Below, piece after piece: positions 28,571-38,113 of a DNA stretch of 64,000 nucleotides; position 1 is the stretch's first letter, and the number at the start of each line of letters is the position of its first letter. A model generated the notes under the pieces. The model was not told where the DNA came from, searched no databases, and worked only from the letters and a program-made list of their open reading frames with translations. The DNA comes from Tepidicaulis marinus (lineage in GTDB: Bacteria; Pseudomonadota; Alphaproteobacteria; Parvibaculales; Parvibaculaceae), in contig NZ_BBIO01000006.1 of assembly GCF_000739695.1 (NCBI RefSeq), forward strand, positions 62,001 to 126,000. Direction: 5' to 3'. The translations under genes and the position numbers were made by a program.

Positions 28571-30238
28571 ATGCTGGACACGAAATCCGTTCGATTTAAA
28601 ATTCTGATGCCCGTTCTCGCGGTCATCGCGCTGGCGGTCGTCTCCGCCGCAGCTCTCGTCTGGACGGCGCAAAGCGGCTTTTCGAGCCTGGCTGAAACGG
28701 CGGAGAAGGGGCTTTCGAGCTCCCGCCAGAGCCTTTCCCTGCTCGGCCAGTTCGAGCGCGCGGATGCGACGGTCGCCGATGTGCTGGCCATGAACACGAT
28801 CCAGAGCGCGCAGACGATCCGGCAGAATTACGAGACGAAAATCGCGCCCTTGAGCGGTGCCATCGACGCGCTCAAAGCTTTGACGGTCTCCAGTGAGGCG
28901 CGCGCAAAGGCGGATGTGCTGGCCGGTCTTGTTTCTGCCTGGCAGGCCAATGTGCGCATCGTGCTCGGGCTCGATCAGAGCGGGCAGGTGCCGACCTCGC
29001 ATCTCATCGACCGGCAGCGCGGCGAGATTCATACCGCCATTGAAGAGTTCCGCCAGTTGATTGCCGCCGACGTGACAGACGAAATGAGTGCGGCGGAAAG
29101 CGCCTTTACCCGCTCCATTCTGATTGCGCTGGGGCTCGGCGGTCTTCTCTCGCTCGGCTGCGGCGTCATGGCCTGGCGCACGGCCCATAATATTTCCTCG
29201 CCCCTTATTGCACTTGGCCGGGACGCTGACGCGCTTTCCAAGGGCGATCTTAATGTAGCGGTAGGCACGCTCAAACGCGACGATGAGATCGGCCTTCTCG
29301 ATGGGGCGATGGGCCGCTTCAAGGCGGCGCTTGTCGAGCAGCGCGAGATGCGGGAGGAGGCGGACCGCGAGCGCGCGCAGAAGGAAAAACGCGCCAATCA
29401 GATGGACGCGCTCATCAAGGATTTCCATGGGCAGATTGCCGATGTCCTGAAATCGCTGTCCTCCGCCGTTCATGAAATGGAGGCAACGGCGCAGGATATG
29501 TCCCATTCGGTGGGCGATGCGAAAGGGCGTTCGGAAGAAGTCGTCTCCGCCGCGCGCGCGGCGGGCGATAATGTGCGGGAGATTTCAAGCTCCTCGGACG
29601 AGCTTTTGACCTCCATCACCAATATCGGCAATCTGATGCGCGGCACCAACGAGACCGTGCGCAAGGCCGATGCGCGCACCCGGGAAATGGAAGAGCAGGT
29701 GGAAGAGCTCACCCGCGCGGTGGACCGGATTTCCGAAGCGATGGGGCTCATCACCGAAATCGCGAATCAGACGAACCTTCTGGCGCTCAACGCCACGATC
29801 GAAGCGGCGCGGGCGGGCGAGCTCGGCAAGGGCTTTGCCGTCGTCGCCTCCGAGGTAAAAGCGCTTTCGACACAGACGCAGAATGCGTCCGATGAAGTGC
29901 GCGCGGTGATCGACCAATTGCAGAAGGTGCTCGGTTCTTCCGTCACCAAGATCACCGAAAGCCGCGAGGCGATGCAGGAGCTTGGCAAGGTCTCGACGGA
30001 GGTCGAGGCGGCCATCGAGCAGCAATCGACCTTCACGAGCCATATCACGAGCTCCGTGCATGATGTGGCGCGCGGCACGCAGCAGGTCGTCAGCGATCTT
30101 GCGCAAGTCAATGACAGCGCTTCGAAAGCAACCGACCTTGCCGGGCGCACCCATGAAAGCGCGCGCCAGCTCATGGTCCGCTCCGAGGAGATCGATCAAT
30201 TCGTGAAAGTCTTCTTGGACAAGATCCGCGCGGCTTAA
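28571..30238 (+). CDS. Methyl-accepting chemotaxis protein
   Basis: A 555-residue chemoreceptor. TM1 is about residues 13-35, a helical periplasmic domain is about 36-178, TM2 is about 180-203, a HAMP domain follows ([12 protein letters not shown] region), and a long coiled-coil signalling domain has the hairpin tip [20 protein letters not shown] with [14 protein letters not shown]. There is no CheR-binding pentapeptide at the C-terminus. It is co-transcribed with the diheme peroxidase gene, hinting at sensing of peroxide or redox state. The ATG at 28571 is chosen over a TTG at 28559. Confidence 0.93.
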   Translation: MLDTKSVRFKILMPVLAVIALAVVSAAALVWTAQSGFSSLAETAEKGLSSSRQSLSLLGQFERADATVADVLAMNTIQSAQTIRQNYETKIAPLSGAIDALKALTVSSEARAKADVLAGLVSAWQANVRIVLGLDQSGQVPTSHLIDRQRGEIHTAIEEFRQLIAADVTDEMSAAESAFTRSILIALGLGGLLSLGCGVMAWRTAHNISSPLIALGRDADALSKGDLNVAVGTLKRDDEIGLLDGAMGRFKAALVEQREMREEADRERAQKEKRANQMDALIKDFHGQIADVLKSLSSAVHEMEATAQDMSHSVGDAKGRSEEVVSAARAAGDNVREISSSSDELLTSITNIGNLMRGTNETVRKADARTREMEEQVEELTRAVDRISEAMGLITEIANQTNLLALNATIEAARAGELGKGFAVVASEVKALSTQTQNASDEVRAVIDQLQKVLGSSVTKITESREAMQELGKVSTEVEAAIEQQSTFTSHITSSVHDVARGTQQVVSDLAQVNDSASKATDLAGRTHESARQLMVRSEEIDQFVKVFLDKIRAA

Positions 30239-30241
30239 AGG

Positions 30242-30829
30242 TTAGTCGCCGCCGCCGGGATCAAGAGGCGCGCGCAAAAAGAAGAGCGACGTGTCGCCGT
30301 AATCGCGCCGGTCGAGAAACGTGAAGGGGGCGGGCGGGCTAAAATCCGCCCGCTTGGCTTCCTCCAAAACGATGAGCGCGCCGGGGGCGAGCCAGCCGCC
30401 TTCCAGGGCGCTTAGAAGGGCCTCTTCGCCAAGCCCCTTGCCATAAGGCGGGTCGGCGAAAACGATATGAAAGGCCGGGCCCACGCTGCCGGGCCGGGGG
30501 CCGAGCTTTGTGGCATCGCGCCTATAAATCTTCGAGCAGCCCATCAGGCCGAGCGTATCCGCGTTCTCGCGGATGAGGCCGCGCGAGGCGGGGTGATCGT
30601 CCACGAAAAGCGCGAAAGCCGCCCCGCGTGACAGGGCCTCGAAGCCGAGCGCGCCGGTGCCGGCAAAAAGATCTAGCACCCGTAATTCCTCGAAATCGGT
30701 TTCGATCGCTTCGGCATGGGCGAGGATGTTGAACAGGGATTCGCGGGTGCGGTCCGTGGTCGGGCGGATACGCGTGTCTTTCGGCGCCGCCAGGGACCGG
30801 CCCTTAAGGGCGCCGCCGACGATGCGCAT
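30242..30829 (-). CDS. rsmD: 16S rRNA (guanine966-N2)-methyltransferase
   Basis: A 195-residue Rsm[11 protein letters not shown] at the N-terminus, [15 protein letters not shown], the SAM-binding [18 protein letters not shown] and the catalytic ADPPYG (125-130) are all present. It methylates G966 of 16S rRNA during 30S assembly. It overlaps the upstream rluB gene by 26 bp on the same strand, a common alphaproteobacterial pairing, and ends 3 nt from the convergent chemoreceptor gene. Confidence 0.95.
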   Translation of the reverse strand: MRIVGGALKGRSLAAPKDTRIRPTTDRTRESLFNILAHAEAIETDFEELRVLDLFAGTGALGFEALSRGAAFALFVDDHPASRGLIRENADTLGLMGCSKIYRRDATKLGPRPGSVGPAFHIVFADPPYGKGLGEEALLSALEGGWLAPGALIVLEEAKRADFSPPAPFTFLDRRDYGDTSLFFLRAPLDPGGGD

Positions 30830-32069
30830 CCGGGCGTCCTTTCTTATCGCTGCCGCCTTGCCCGTCTTTGGCTCTGGCCGGGGCTCTCGCCGGGCGTTTG
30901 GCTTGCGGCTTGCCTTGAGATTTCAGGCGGGATGGGGACTTGCCGCGCGGGGTTTCCTCCAAAAGCGCATCCATCACATGAGAAGGCTTGGAGGCGCGGC
31001 GCGGGCGCCCTTGCCCTGCCGGTTTGCCCGTGTCTTTACCCGGTGCATTTTTTGCGGGGGCTTTACCGGCAGCCGCCGGATTCTTGCCCTTATAGCCGAT
31101 GCGGTAAGGCTTGCCTTTGGAGGGCGCGCGGGCGGGCATGCCGGGACGGTGGGCGGCGCGGGTGGCGGCAGGTTCCTCGTCCTGGATCATGGAGACATCC
31201 GCCCCTTCCGCGCCCATCTGCTCGCGCAGCACCTTGGCGGGGATTTGGCGCACCGTGCCTTCTTCCAGATCGCCGAGTTGGAAAGGGCCGTAGGAAAGGC
31301 GGATCAGCCGGTTCACGGTGAGGCCGAGGGCGCCGAGAACGTTTTTCACTTCCCGGTTCTTACCCTCCTTCAGCTTCATGGTGATCCAGACGTTGGAGCC
31401 TTTTTGCCTGTCGAGCACCGCCTCGATAGGCCCGTAGCGCACGCCTTCCACCTCGATGCCGTCTTTGAGCGCATCGAGGGCCACCTGATCGATCTTGCCG
31501 AAGGCGCGCACCCGGTAGCGCCGTGTCCAGCCGGTCGAGGGCAGTTCCAGGTGGCGGGCAAGCTCGCCGTCATTCGTCAGAAGCAGAAGGCCTTCGGTGT
31601 TCACATCGAGCCGGCCGACGGAGATGACGCGCGGCAGCGTTTTGGGCAGCGCGTCGAAAACGGTGGGCCGTCCTTGCGGATCTTTGTGGGTCGTCACGAG
31701 GCCGCGGGGCTTGTGATAGCGCCAGACCTTGGTGGGCTCGGCGCCCGCGATGGGCTTGCCGTCGACCTCGATGTTGTCGCGCCGGGTGACATTGATCGCG
31801 GGGCTTGCCAGCTTTTGCCCGTTCAAGGACACTCGCCCCGCCTCGATCAGCCGTTCCGCTTCCCGGCGCGAGGCAATGCCGGCACGGGCCAGCACCTTGG
31901 CGATGCGTTCACTCTTCGGAGCGCCTTTTGCGGCGGTGGAGGCGGCAGCGGCAGGCGCGCCTTTGGCCGAAGCCGCTTTGGGCCCTGCTTTGGATGCGGG
32001 GCTGGACGCAGCAGGGCGGCTGGAGAATGTGCGGGGGCTGCCCCGGGAAAAGCGCTTCTTGTCTGTCAT
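30804..32069 (-). CDS. rluB: Pseudouridine synthase RluB family with long disordered tails
   Basis: A 421-residue protein. An Ala/Lys-rich disordered N-terminus (1-50) is followed by an S4 RNA-binding domain ([16 protein letters not shown]) and a RsuA/RluB-type catalytic domain with [18 protein letters not shown] (catalytic Asp). The last ~120 residues are a basic Lys/Pro/Arg-rich tail. It modifies U2605-region uridine in 23S rRNA, inferred from family. The start at 32069 is the ATG just before the basic N-terminus; an open frame upstream overlaps the tadA leader on the other strand. Confidence 0.9.
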   Translation of the reverse strand: MTDKKRFSRGSPRTFSSRPAASSPASKAGPKAASAKGAPAAAASTAAKGAPKSERIAKVLARAGIASRREAERLIEAGRVSLNGQKLASPAINVTRRDNIEVDGKPIAGAEPTKVWRYHKPRGLVTTHKDPQGRPTVFDALPKTLPRVISVGRLDVNTEGLLLLTNDGELARHLELPSTGWTRRYRVRAFGKIDQVALDALKDGIEVEGVRYGPIEAVLDRQKGSNVWITMKLKEGKNREVKNVLGALGLTVNRLIRLSYGPFQLGDLEEGTVRQIPAKVLREQMGAEGADVSMIQDEEPAATRAAHRPGMPARAPSKGKPYRIGYKGKNPAAAGKAPAKNAPGKDTGKPAGQGRPRRASKPSHVMDALLEETPRGKSPSRLKSQGKPQAKRPARAPARAKDGQGGSDKKGRPDAHRRRRP

Positions 32070-32158
32070 GGGCTCTTCATAGCAGGAAGCTTGACGCCAG
32101 ACGAGAGAGGACGGCAGGGTCTTTGAATGTTTCGTATCGTGAAAAAGAAGGTGCGCGC

Positions 32159-32650
32159 GTGAAGCCTCCGGTAAGCCCCCCGGTAAGCCCCCCGGTAAGC
32201 CCCCCGGTAAGCCCCATGCAACGGGCCCTTCAAGAGGCAAGGGCGGCGGCGGCGCGCGGCGAGGTGCCGGTGGGCGCCGTTATCCTGGGGCCGGAGGGCG
32301 AGGTTCTGGCGGCGGCAGGCAACCGCACGCTGGAAGACAAGGACCCGACCGCTCATGCCGAAATTCTAGCCATCCGGGCGGCGGCCCGCGCGCTCAGCTC
32401 CGAGCGGCTGACCGGCTGCGATCTTTATGTGACGCTGGAGCCCTGCGCCATGTGCGCGGGCGCGATTTCCTTCGCCCGTATCCGCCGGCTTTATTACGGC
32501 GCCGAGGACCCCAAAGGCGGCGGCGTCGACCACGGGCCCCGGTTTTTCACCCAAGCGACCTGCCATCACCGCCCGGATGTTTATGGCGGGATCGGCGAGC
32601 GGGAGGCGGCGGAGCTCCTTAAGGCGTTTTTTGCGGATAAACGGGGCTGA
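32159..32650 (+). CDS. tadA: tRNA-specific adenosine deaminase
   Basis: A 163-residue enzyme if started at the GTG at 32159, which has AGAAGG seven nt upstream. The zinc deaminase site is H66-A-E68 and P-C96-A-M-C99. It converts A34 of tRNA-Arg(ACG) to inosine. The first 19 residues are MKPPVS followed by PPVS repeats, encoded by a 12-bp tandem repeat that ends exactly at an in-frame ATG (32216). Starting there gives 144 residues and a normal TadA N-terminus but has a poorer ribosome binding site. Function is certain; the start is not. Confidence 0.9.
   Translation: MKPPVSPPVSPPVSPPVSPMQRALQEARAAAARGEVPVGAVILGPEGEVLAAAGNRTLEDKDPTAHAEILAIRAAARALSSERLTGCDLYVTLEPCAMCAGAISFARIRRLYYGAEDPKGGGVDHGPRFFTQATCHHRPDVYGGIGEREAAELLKAFFADKRG
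32168..32215. repeat. Four-copy 12-bp tandem repeat at tadA 5' end
   Basis: Four exact copies of CCGGTAAGCCCC (32168-32179, 32180-32191, 32192-32203, 32204-32215). Read in the tadA frame they encode Pro-Val-Ser-Pro units; the last ends immediately before an ATG. A change in copy number keeps frame because the unit is 12 bp. Confidence 0.9.
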
Positions 32651-32787
32651 AATCTGCCTTTTTTGCCCTTTTCCACAAGGATTGAATCCGCCTTTTGCGT
32701 GATTTGGCCGGGCAGAAGGAGTATGGTCGGCCCATCGACATTAGCAACAGGGCGGGTAACGCCCGCCATAACCAAAGGGGAGACGGA

Positions 32788-34020
32788 ATGGAATTCGCTT
32801 ATTCCGATAAAACCAAGGAACTTCAGGACCGGTTGAACCGGTTCATGGATCAATACGTCTATCCGAACGAGAAGACGTATAACGAGCAGATGGAAGCTTT
32901 CGGCCAGAACCGCTGGCAGGTGCCGCAGATCATCGAAGATCTGAAGGTCAAGGCGAAGGAAGAGGGCCTGTGGAACCTGTTCCTGCCCGAATCCGAGCGT
33001 GGCGGCGGGCTGACGAACCTCGAATACGCGCCGCTTTGCGAAATCATGGGCCGTGTCGGCTGGGCGTCCGAAGTTTTCAACTGCGCCGCGCCCGACACCG
33101 GCAACATGGAAGTGATCGAGCGTTACGGCAACGACCGCCACAAGAAAGAATGGCTGGAGCCGCTGCTCGAAGGCAAGATCCGCTCCGCCTTCCTGATGAC
33201 GGAACCGGCTGTGGCTTCTTCGGACGCCACCAACATCGAAACCCGCATCGAGCGGGACGGCGATGAATATGTCATCAATGGCCGCAAATGGTGGTCCTCG
33301 GGCGTCGGCGATCCGCGCTGCAAAATCGCCATCGTGATGGGCAAGACCGACCCGAATGCCGAAAAGCACCGTCAGCAGTCGCAGATTCTGGTGCCGCTCG
33401 ACACGCCGGGCATCAAGATCGTTCGTATGCTGCCGGTCTTCGGCTATGACGATGCCCCGCACGGCCATGCCGAAGTGATCCTGGAAAATGTTCGCGTGCC
33501 GGCAGAAAACCTGCTGCTCGGCGAAGGCCGCGGCTTCGAGATCGCGCAAGGCCGCCTTGGACCAGGCCGTATTCACCACTGCATGCGCACCATCGGCGTT
33601 GCCGAGCGCGCGCTGGAGAAAATGTGCCAGCGCCTTCTCACCCGTACCGCTTTCGGCAAGAAGATCGCCGATCACTCGGTTTGGGAGCAGCGCGTTGCCG
33701 AAGCCCGTATCGACATCGAAATGGCCCGTCTTCTGACGCTGAAAGCGGCCTATATGATGGACACGGTGGGCAATAAGGTGGCCCGCGCCGAAATCGCCAT
33801 GATCAAGGTGGCCGCGCCGCGCGTGGCGCTGAAAGTCATCGACGATGCGATCCAGGCCCATGGCGGCGGCGGCGTCACCTCCGACTTCGGCCTTGCCAAG
33901 ATGTATGCGGGCATGCGCACGCTGCGTCTGGCTGACGGTCCGGATGAAGTGCATAACCGCACGATCGCACAGCTTGAATTCAAGAAATTCCGTGAGCAGC
34001 TGAAAGCCGCTGCCGAGTGA
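32788..34020 (+). CDS. Acyl-CoA dehydrogenase family protein
   Basis: A 410-residue flavoprotein with the acyl-CoA dehydrogenase fold: [15 protein letters not shown] (FAD/substrate segment), [14 protein letters not shown], and the C-terminal [14 protein letters not shown] block with ADGPDEVHN. It belongs to the ACAD10/11-like subgroup, often partnered with aminoglycoside-phosphotransferase-fold proteins that phosphorylate hydroxyacyl-CoAs; two such genes are nearby (36856, 44519). The ATG at 32788 follows GGGGAGACGG; an upstream in-frame start lacks such a site. A strong terminator follows. Confidence 0.92.
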   Translation: MEFAYSDKTKELQDRLNRFMDQYVYPNEKTYNEQMEAFGQNRWQVPQIIEDLKVKAKEEGLWNLFLPESERGGGLTNLEYAPLCEIMGRVGWASEVFNCAAPDTGNMEVIERYGNDRHKKEWLEPLLEGKIRSAFLMTEPAVASSDATNIETRIERDGDEYVINGRKWWSSGVGDPRCKIAIVMGKTDPNAEKHRQQSQILVPLDTPGIKIVRMLPVFGYDDAPHGHAEVILENVRVPAENLLLGEGRGFEIAQGRLGPGRIHHCMRTIGVAERALEKMCQRLLTRTAFGKKIADHSVWEQRVAEARIDIEMARLLTLKAAYMMDTVGNKVARAEIAMIKVAAPRVALKVIDDAIQAHGGGGVTSDFGLAKMYAGMRTLRLADGPDEVHNRTIAQLEFKKFREQLKAAAE

Positions 34021-34045
34021 GTGCGGATTGCTATTGAATGACAGG

Positions 34046-34076
34046 ACGGCCGGGCCCACATAAGCCCGGCCGTTTT
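34046..34076 (+). terminator. Intrinsic terminator after acyl-CoA dehydrogenase gene
   Basis: A perfect 10-bp stem ACGGCCGGGC/GCCCGGCCGT (34046-34055, 34064-34073) with an 8-nt loop and TTTT at the end. Confidence 0.85.
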
Positions 34077-34160
34077 GGCGTCAGGCTGTATTCGGGGATA
34101 ATGCAGCGCTCTTGAGGAACGAGCCGGCACAAGCCCTGCCGCGCCGTTCAGGAGGACCCG

Positions 34161-34808
34161 ATGATCCTTAAACTATACAATGCCCAGCTCTCGCCTTATG
34201 CCGCGCGCTGCCGTATGCAGATTTATGCGAAAAATCTGGACGTGGAATTGCTGGAAATGCCGGGCACCATCCCGCCCGAGGAATTCGCCAAGCTGACGCC
34301 GATGCATAAAGTGCCGGCGCTTGATGCGGATGGAAAAATCATCCCGGAAAGCCAGATCATCTGTGAATATCTGGAAGGCAAGTTTCCCGAGCCGCCGCTT
34401 CTGCCGGCGGCGCTCGAGGCAAGGGTGGAAATGAGCCTTCTGTGCCGCCTTGCCGATCTTTATGTCATGACCCCGATGGGTCATCTCTTCGGGCAAATCA
34501 ATCCGCAGGCGCGCGATGAATGCGTATGCGATCAGTTCTGCGGCGATCTGGAAAAAGGGCTCGGCTGGCTGGATGCCTATCTCGACGGCAGCGCCTATGC
34601 CGTGGGCGACACGTTGACGCTTGCCGATTGCGCGCTGGTGCCCGTACTGTTCTTTGCCGAGCGCATCAGTCCGATGTTCGGTTATGAGGATATTCTGGCG
34701 CGCGCTCCGAACATCAAAGCCTATTATCAGGCAATGCAGAAAGACCCGATTGCCGCCCGCGTCATCGGTGAGCTCGACAGCGCGCTCAATCAGATGCAGG
34801 GACGCTGA
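34161..34808 (+). CDS. Glutathione S-transferase family protein
   Basis: A 215-residue GST. The thioredoxin-like N-terminal domain has the AQLSPYAARCRMQIYAK helix start, the cis-Pro loop HKVPAL and the glutathione gamma-Glu site PESQIICEYLE. The helical C-terminal domain contains YAVGDTLTLADCALVP. It conjugates or reduces electrophiles with glutathione. Its end overlaps the convergent histidine kinase gene by 23 bp. A GGAGGACCCG ribosome binding site precedes the ATG. Confidence 0.9.
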   Translation: MILKLYNAQLSPYAARCRMQIYAKNLDVELLEMPGTIPPEEFAKLTPMHKVPALDADGKIIPESQIICEYLEGKFPEPPLLPAALEARVEMSLLCRLADLYVMTPMGHLFGQINPQARDECVCDQFCGDLEKGLGWLDAYLDGSAYAVGDTLTLADCALVPVLFFAERISPMFGYEDILARAPNIKAYYQAMQKDPIAARVIGELDSALNQMQGR

Positions 34809-36735
34809 TCCCCAATTCCTCAAGGAGATCGAGCTGGCCGGTCGGCGCGAGCGGCAGTGTCACGCGCACTTTCGTGCCTGCGCCTTCCTCGCTTTCGATG
34901 GAAAGTTTCCCGCCATGCAGATCGGTCAGCGCTTTGACGAGCGCAAGGCCGAGGCCGGACCCTTCATGGCTGATATGGGATTCGGAGGCGACCTGCTCGA
35001 AGGGCCGCGTCAGGCGCGGCAATTGCTCCTGAGGAATACCGATGCCGCTATCGGCGACTTCGATGGCGATGGAGGAACCTTCCCGCACCACCTCAACGGC
35101 GATATTCCCGCCTTCCGGCGTGAATTTCACGGCGTTCGAGAGAAGATTGAGCAAAATTTGCTTCACCGCCCGCTCGTCGCAGACAAACGGCGTTTCTTCA
35201 ACCACCGGGTGAATGGTCAGCGTGACGTTCTGTCCTTTTTCCTCTGCCCGCGCGCTGATGATGCGGATGGAGGCTTCCGCCAGATCGGTGATCGAGGTGG
35301 ACTGCATATGAAGCTGCATCTTGCCCGCTTCGATCTTGGACATGTCGAGAATGTCGCTGATCAGCTCCAAAAGCAGTGAGCCGCTATCATGAATGAGGTC
35401 GATATATTCGCGGTATTTTTCGTTTTCGATGGGCCCGAAAAGCTGCTGACGGATGATATCCGAGAAGCCGATAATGGCGTTGAGCGGGGTGCGCAGCTCA
35501 TGGCTCATATTGGCCAGAAACTGTGATTTCGTGCGGCTGGCCGCTTCCGCCCGCTCGCGGGCGCGCAAAAGCTCGCTTTCATAGCGCTTGCGCTCGCTCA
35601 CATCGCGGGAAATGGCCAGCACTTCATGAAGTTTCCCGCTTTTGGTGTCGCGCAGCGGCTGGAGCGTCGTTTCCAGCCAGACATAGTGACCGTTCTTATG
35701 GGGCAGGCGGAACGTCAATGTGACGCTCTTGTCGGACTTCGTCATCTCCTCCAGCCCGGCAAAGAAAGACGCCCTGTCATCGGGATGCACTTTGGCCAGA
35801 ATGTTGTGCTGAACGGCCTCTTCCGGCGTAAAGCCGAGCGTGCGCTCGACGGAAGGGGAAATAAACGTCAGCGCGCCTGATGGGGCATGGCGCGCAATCA
35901 TGTCGATGGCGTGCTGGGCAATGAGCTGGTTCTGCTGCTCGTTTCGCAGCAGCGCTTCTTCTTTGCCCACCATGTCGGTCGCGTCGGTAATGACGCCGGC
36001 CGCCGCCACCACCTCGCCGGTCAGGTCGCTTTCATAATAGGTATGAATATCGAAATAGCGGTAAGTGCCGTCCGCGCAGAGCATACGCTGGCGCACGAAC
36101 CAGGCGCGTTTTTCTTCTGCCGCTGCTTGGTATTGCGCGAGCGAGCTTTCCCGGTCTTCGGGGTGAATGAGGTGGATATTCCAGCGCCCATCCGCGAAAT
36201 AGGGCGGCTTTTCATAACCGAACATACGCGCCAAGGTCGGGGTCCAGAAAGGGGCGGGGTTGCCCTTCTCCCAGCGCCATAAAGCGATTTGCGCTTCCGA
36301 CTCGATATGCTCGATATGATCGCGCAGGCGCACAAGTTCGTTGACATCCCGCGAGACGATCAACAAGCCCTGAATATTCGGCTCATGCATCAGGTTACGG
36401 GCACGCCCTTCCAGCCAGTGCCATTGGCCATTGGCATGGCGCAGGCGGAAGCGTTCGATAAAAGTGCTATGAGGCGTGGCCAGGCATTCTTGTATGCGGG
36501 TCTCTATCTTTTTCCGGTCGTCTTTGTGCACGATGTCGGCAACGGCGACGCCAAGCCCCGCGTTTTGCGGATAACCGAGAATTTCCGCTATGGCCGGGCT
36601 GTGATAGCGGATGACACCGTCCTCATCGAGGATGGTGCACACGTCGCCGCTATTGGCCACGAGGGTTTCATGGAACCCGGTTTGCCGCCGGCGCTCCTTA
36701 CCGTCCGGCGGTATGGGAAAATTCCTCCGCGACAC
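34786..36735 (-). CDS. PAS-domain sensor histidine kinase (orphan, soluble)
   Basis: A 649-residue kinase with three PAS/PAC sensor modules (about 25-135, 150-255, 270-385), then HisKA with the phospho-acceptor H412 in MSHELRTPLNAIIGFSD, and a HATPase domain with NLLSNAVKF, DSGIGIP and GSGLGLALVK. No membrane helix is predicted, so it senses a cytoplasmic or bound ligand. There is no response regulator beside it. The start is a GTG at 36735 preceded by AAGGGG; no ATG is available in frame upstream. Confidence 0.92.
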   Translation of the reverse strand: MSRRNFPIPPDGKERRRQTGFHETLVANSGDVCTILDEDGVIRYHSPAIAEILGYPQNAGLGVAVADIVHKDDRKKIETRIQECLATPHSTFIERFRLRHANGQWHWLEGRARNLMHEPNIQGLLIVSRDVNELVRLRDHIEHIESEAQIALWRWEKGNPAPFWTPTLARMFGYEKPPYFADGRWNIHLIHPEDRESSLAQYQAAAEEKRAWFVRQRMLCADGTYRYFDIHTYYESDLTGEVVAAAGVITDATDMVGKEEALLRNEQQNQLIAQHAIDMIARHAPSGALTFISPSVERTLGFTPEEAVQHNILAKVHPDDRASFFAGLEEMTKSDKSVTLTFRLPHKNGHYVWLETTLQPLRDTKSGKLHEVLAISRDVSERKRYESELLRARERAEAASRTKSQFLANMSHELRTPLNAIIGFSDIIRQQLFGPIENEKYREYIDLIHDSGSLLLELISDILDMSKIEAGKMQLHMQSTSITDLAEASIRIISARAEEKGQNVTLTIHPVVEETPFVCDERAVKQILLNLLSNAVKFTPEGGNIAVEVVREGSSIAIEVADSGIGIPQEQLPRLTRPFEQVASESHISHEGSGLGLALVKALTDLHGGKLSIESEEGAGTKVRVTLPLAPTGQLDLLEELGISVPASD

Positions 36736-36855
36736 GCGATTGCCCCTTTCCGCGCGATGCCCGAATAATTCCGGGTCTCATGGAAGCTTACGGAAAGAGC
36801 GGTAAAGGAATCTTGAAAACTTCGTGAGCGGCATTAACGCGGTTTTAACGCTCCT

Positions 36856-37926
36856 CTAGCGTTTGGCTAAATCCCAGGCCGTGCGGGCGAGATAGCCTGC
36901 AACTTCGCCATATTGGGTGGCTTTATCCGAGCTCGCATTGCCGTCGAGGCCGCGCTTGTAGACCCCCTGGACGATGGAGGCGAGGCGGAAAATCGAGAAG
37001 GCGAGGTAAAAATTCCAGTTCTCGATGCCCTCCCGGCCCGTGCGGCGGCAATAATCGGCGACATAGTCTTGCTCCGCCGGGATGCCGCTTTCGGCAAAAT
37101 TCACATTCATCAGCGTGCCCTGGGAAAACGTCTCCATGTGATAGAGCATACAATTATAGGCAAGATCGGCCAGCGGATGGCCGATGGTGGCCAGTTCCCA
37201 ATCGAGCACGGCGATCATGCGCGGCTCTGTCTTGTGGAACATCGTGTTTTCGAGCCGGTAATCGCCATGGGCGATACTCACGCTGTCATCGGCGGGGATG
37301 TTTTGCGGCAGCCAGTCGATGAGATGTTCCATCTCTTCGATATTGTCCGTCTGAGCGGCGCGGTATTGTTTCGTCCAGCGCCCGATTTGGCGTTCGAAAT
37401 AATTGCCGGGCTTGCCGAAATCCTCAAGCCCCGCCGCTTTCAGATCGACGCTGTGAAGGCGCGCCAGCACATCGTTCATCTGGTCGTAAATGGCCGCCCG
37501 TTCACCCGCGCTCATGCCGGGCAGCGTCGGGTCACGCAGCACGCGCCCGTCAAGATGTTCCATGATGTAGAAATCGGTGCCGATGACCTCCGAGTCCTGG
37601 CAGAGCGCATACATTTTCGGCACCGGCACATCGGTGGCGGCGAGTGCTTTCATGACTTTGTATTCGCGGTCCACCTGATGGGCGCTGGCAAGCAGTTTGC
37701 CCGGCGGCTTTTTCCGCAAGACATATTTTTTGCCGCCGCCGGTGCCGCTGGTTTCCAGCAGAAAGGTCGGATTGGATTGGCCGCCCTGGAATTGGCGCAC
37801 GCTTAGCTCGCCGCCGAAGCCTTCCACATTCTCCCGGCAATAGGCCTCCAGTTTCTTTTCGTCGAAACGGTGCGCCTCGCGCACCTCGACGATTTCACCG
37901 GCGGCGGCCTGACCCTTTTGCGTCAT
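36856..37926 (-). CDS. Phosphotransferase family protein (APH fold, ACAD10/11-like)
   Basis: A 356-residue protein of the aminoglycoside phosphotransferase fold. QFQGGQSNPTFLLET and YVLRKKPPGKLL form the ATP site, SIAHGDYRLENTMF is the catalytic loop (HGDxxxxN), and AVLDWELATIGHPLADL holds the metal Asp. This subgroup occurs with acyl-CoA dehydrogenases and probably phosphorylates 4-hydroxyacyl-CoAs or similar rather than antibiotics. A close paralogue lies at 44519. It is divergent from the MscS gene across 187 bp. Confidence 0.9.
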   Translation of the reverse strand: MTQKGQAAAGEIVEVREAHRFDEKKLEAYCRENVEGFGGELSVRQFQGGQSNPTFLLETSGTGGGKKYVLRKKPPGKLLASAHQVDREYKVMKALAATDVPVPKMYALCQDSEVIGTDFYIMEHLDGRVLRDPTLPGMSAGERAAIYDQMNDVLARLHSVDLKAAGLEDFGKPGNYFERQIGRWTKQYRAAQTDNIEEMEHLIDWLPQNIPADDSVSIAHGDYRLENTMFHKTEPRMIAVLDWELATIGHPLADLAYNCMLYHMETFSQGTLMNVNFAESGIPAEQDYVADYCRRTGREGIENWNFYLAFSIFRLASIVQGVYKRGLDGNASSDKATQYGEVAGYLARTAWDLAKR

Positions 37927-38113
37927 AGTCTCATCTCCAAGGCTGAAATATCGTTAGGGGACAATTAGCACGCGCGAGGACGAGGCGAAAGCCGTTCGCC
38001 GGAACCGGCCCCGCGCTTTTGCGCGAAACGAGGGCGCCCTTGCGGCAGGAAGAGCCCGGCCTGGCGGCGGTGAAGGGCTCGACAGTGCCCTTTTCTCATG
38101 CTCGACTGGAGCT

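Noticed and set aside
34117-34160. GGAAC motif upstream of the GST gene as a stress promoter
   Set aside because: The CGTT partner is about 24 nt away, too far for EcfG-type spacing.
36856-37926. Aminoglycoside resistance gene
   Set aside because: The APH fold is present, but the protein belongs to the acyl-CoA-associated subgroup and sits near acyl-CoA dehydrogenase genes; antibiotic resistance is not supported.
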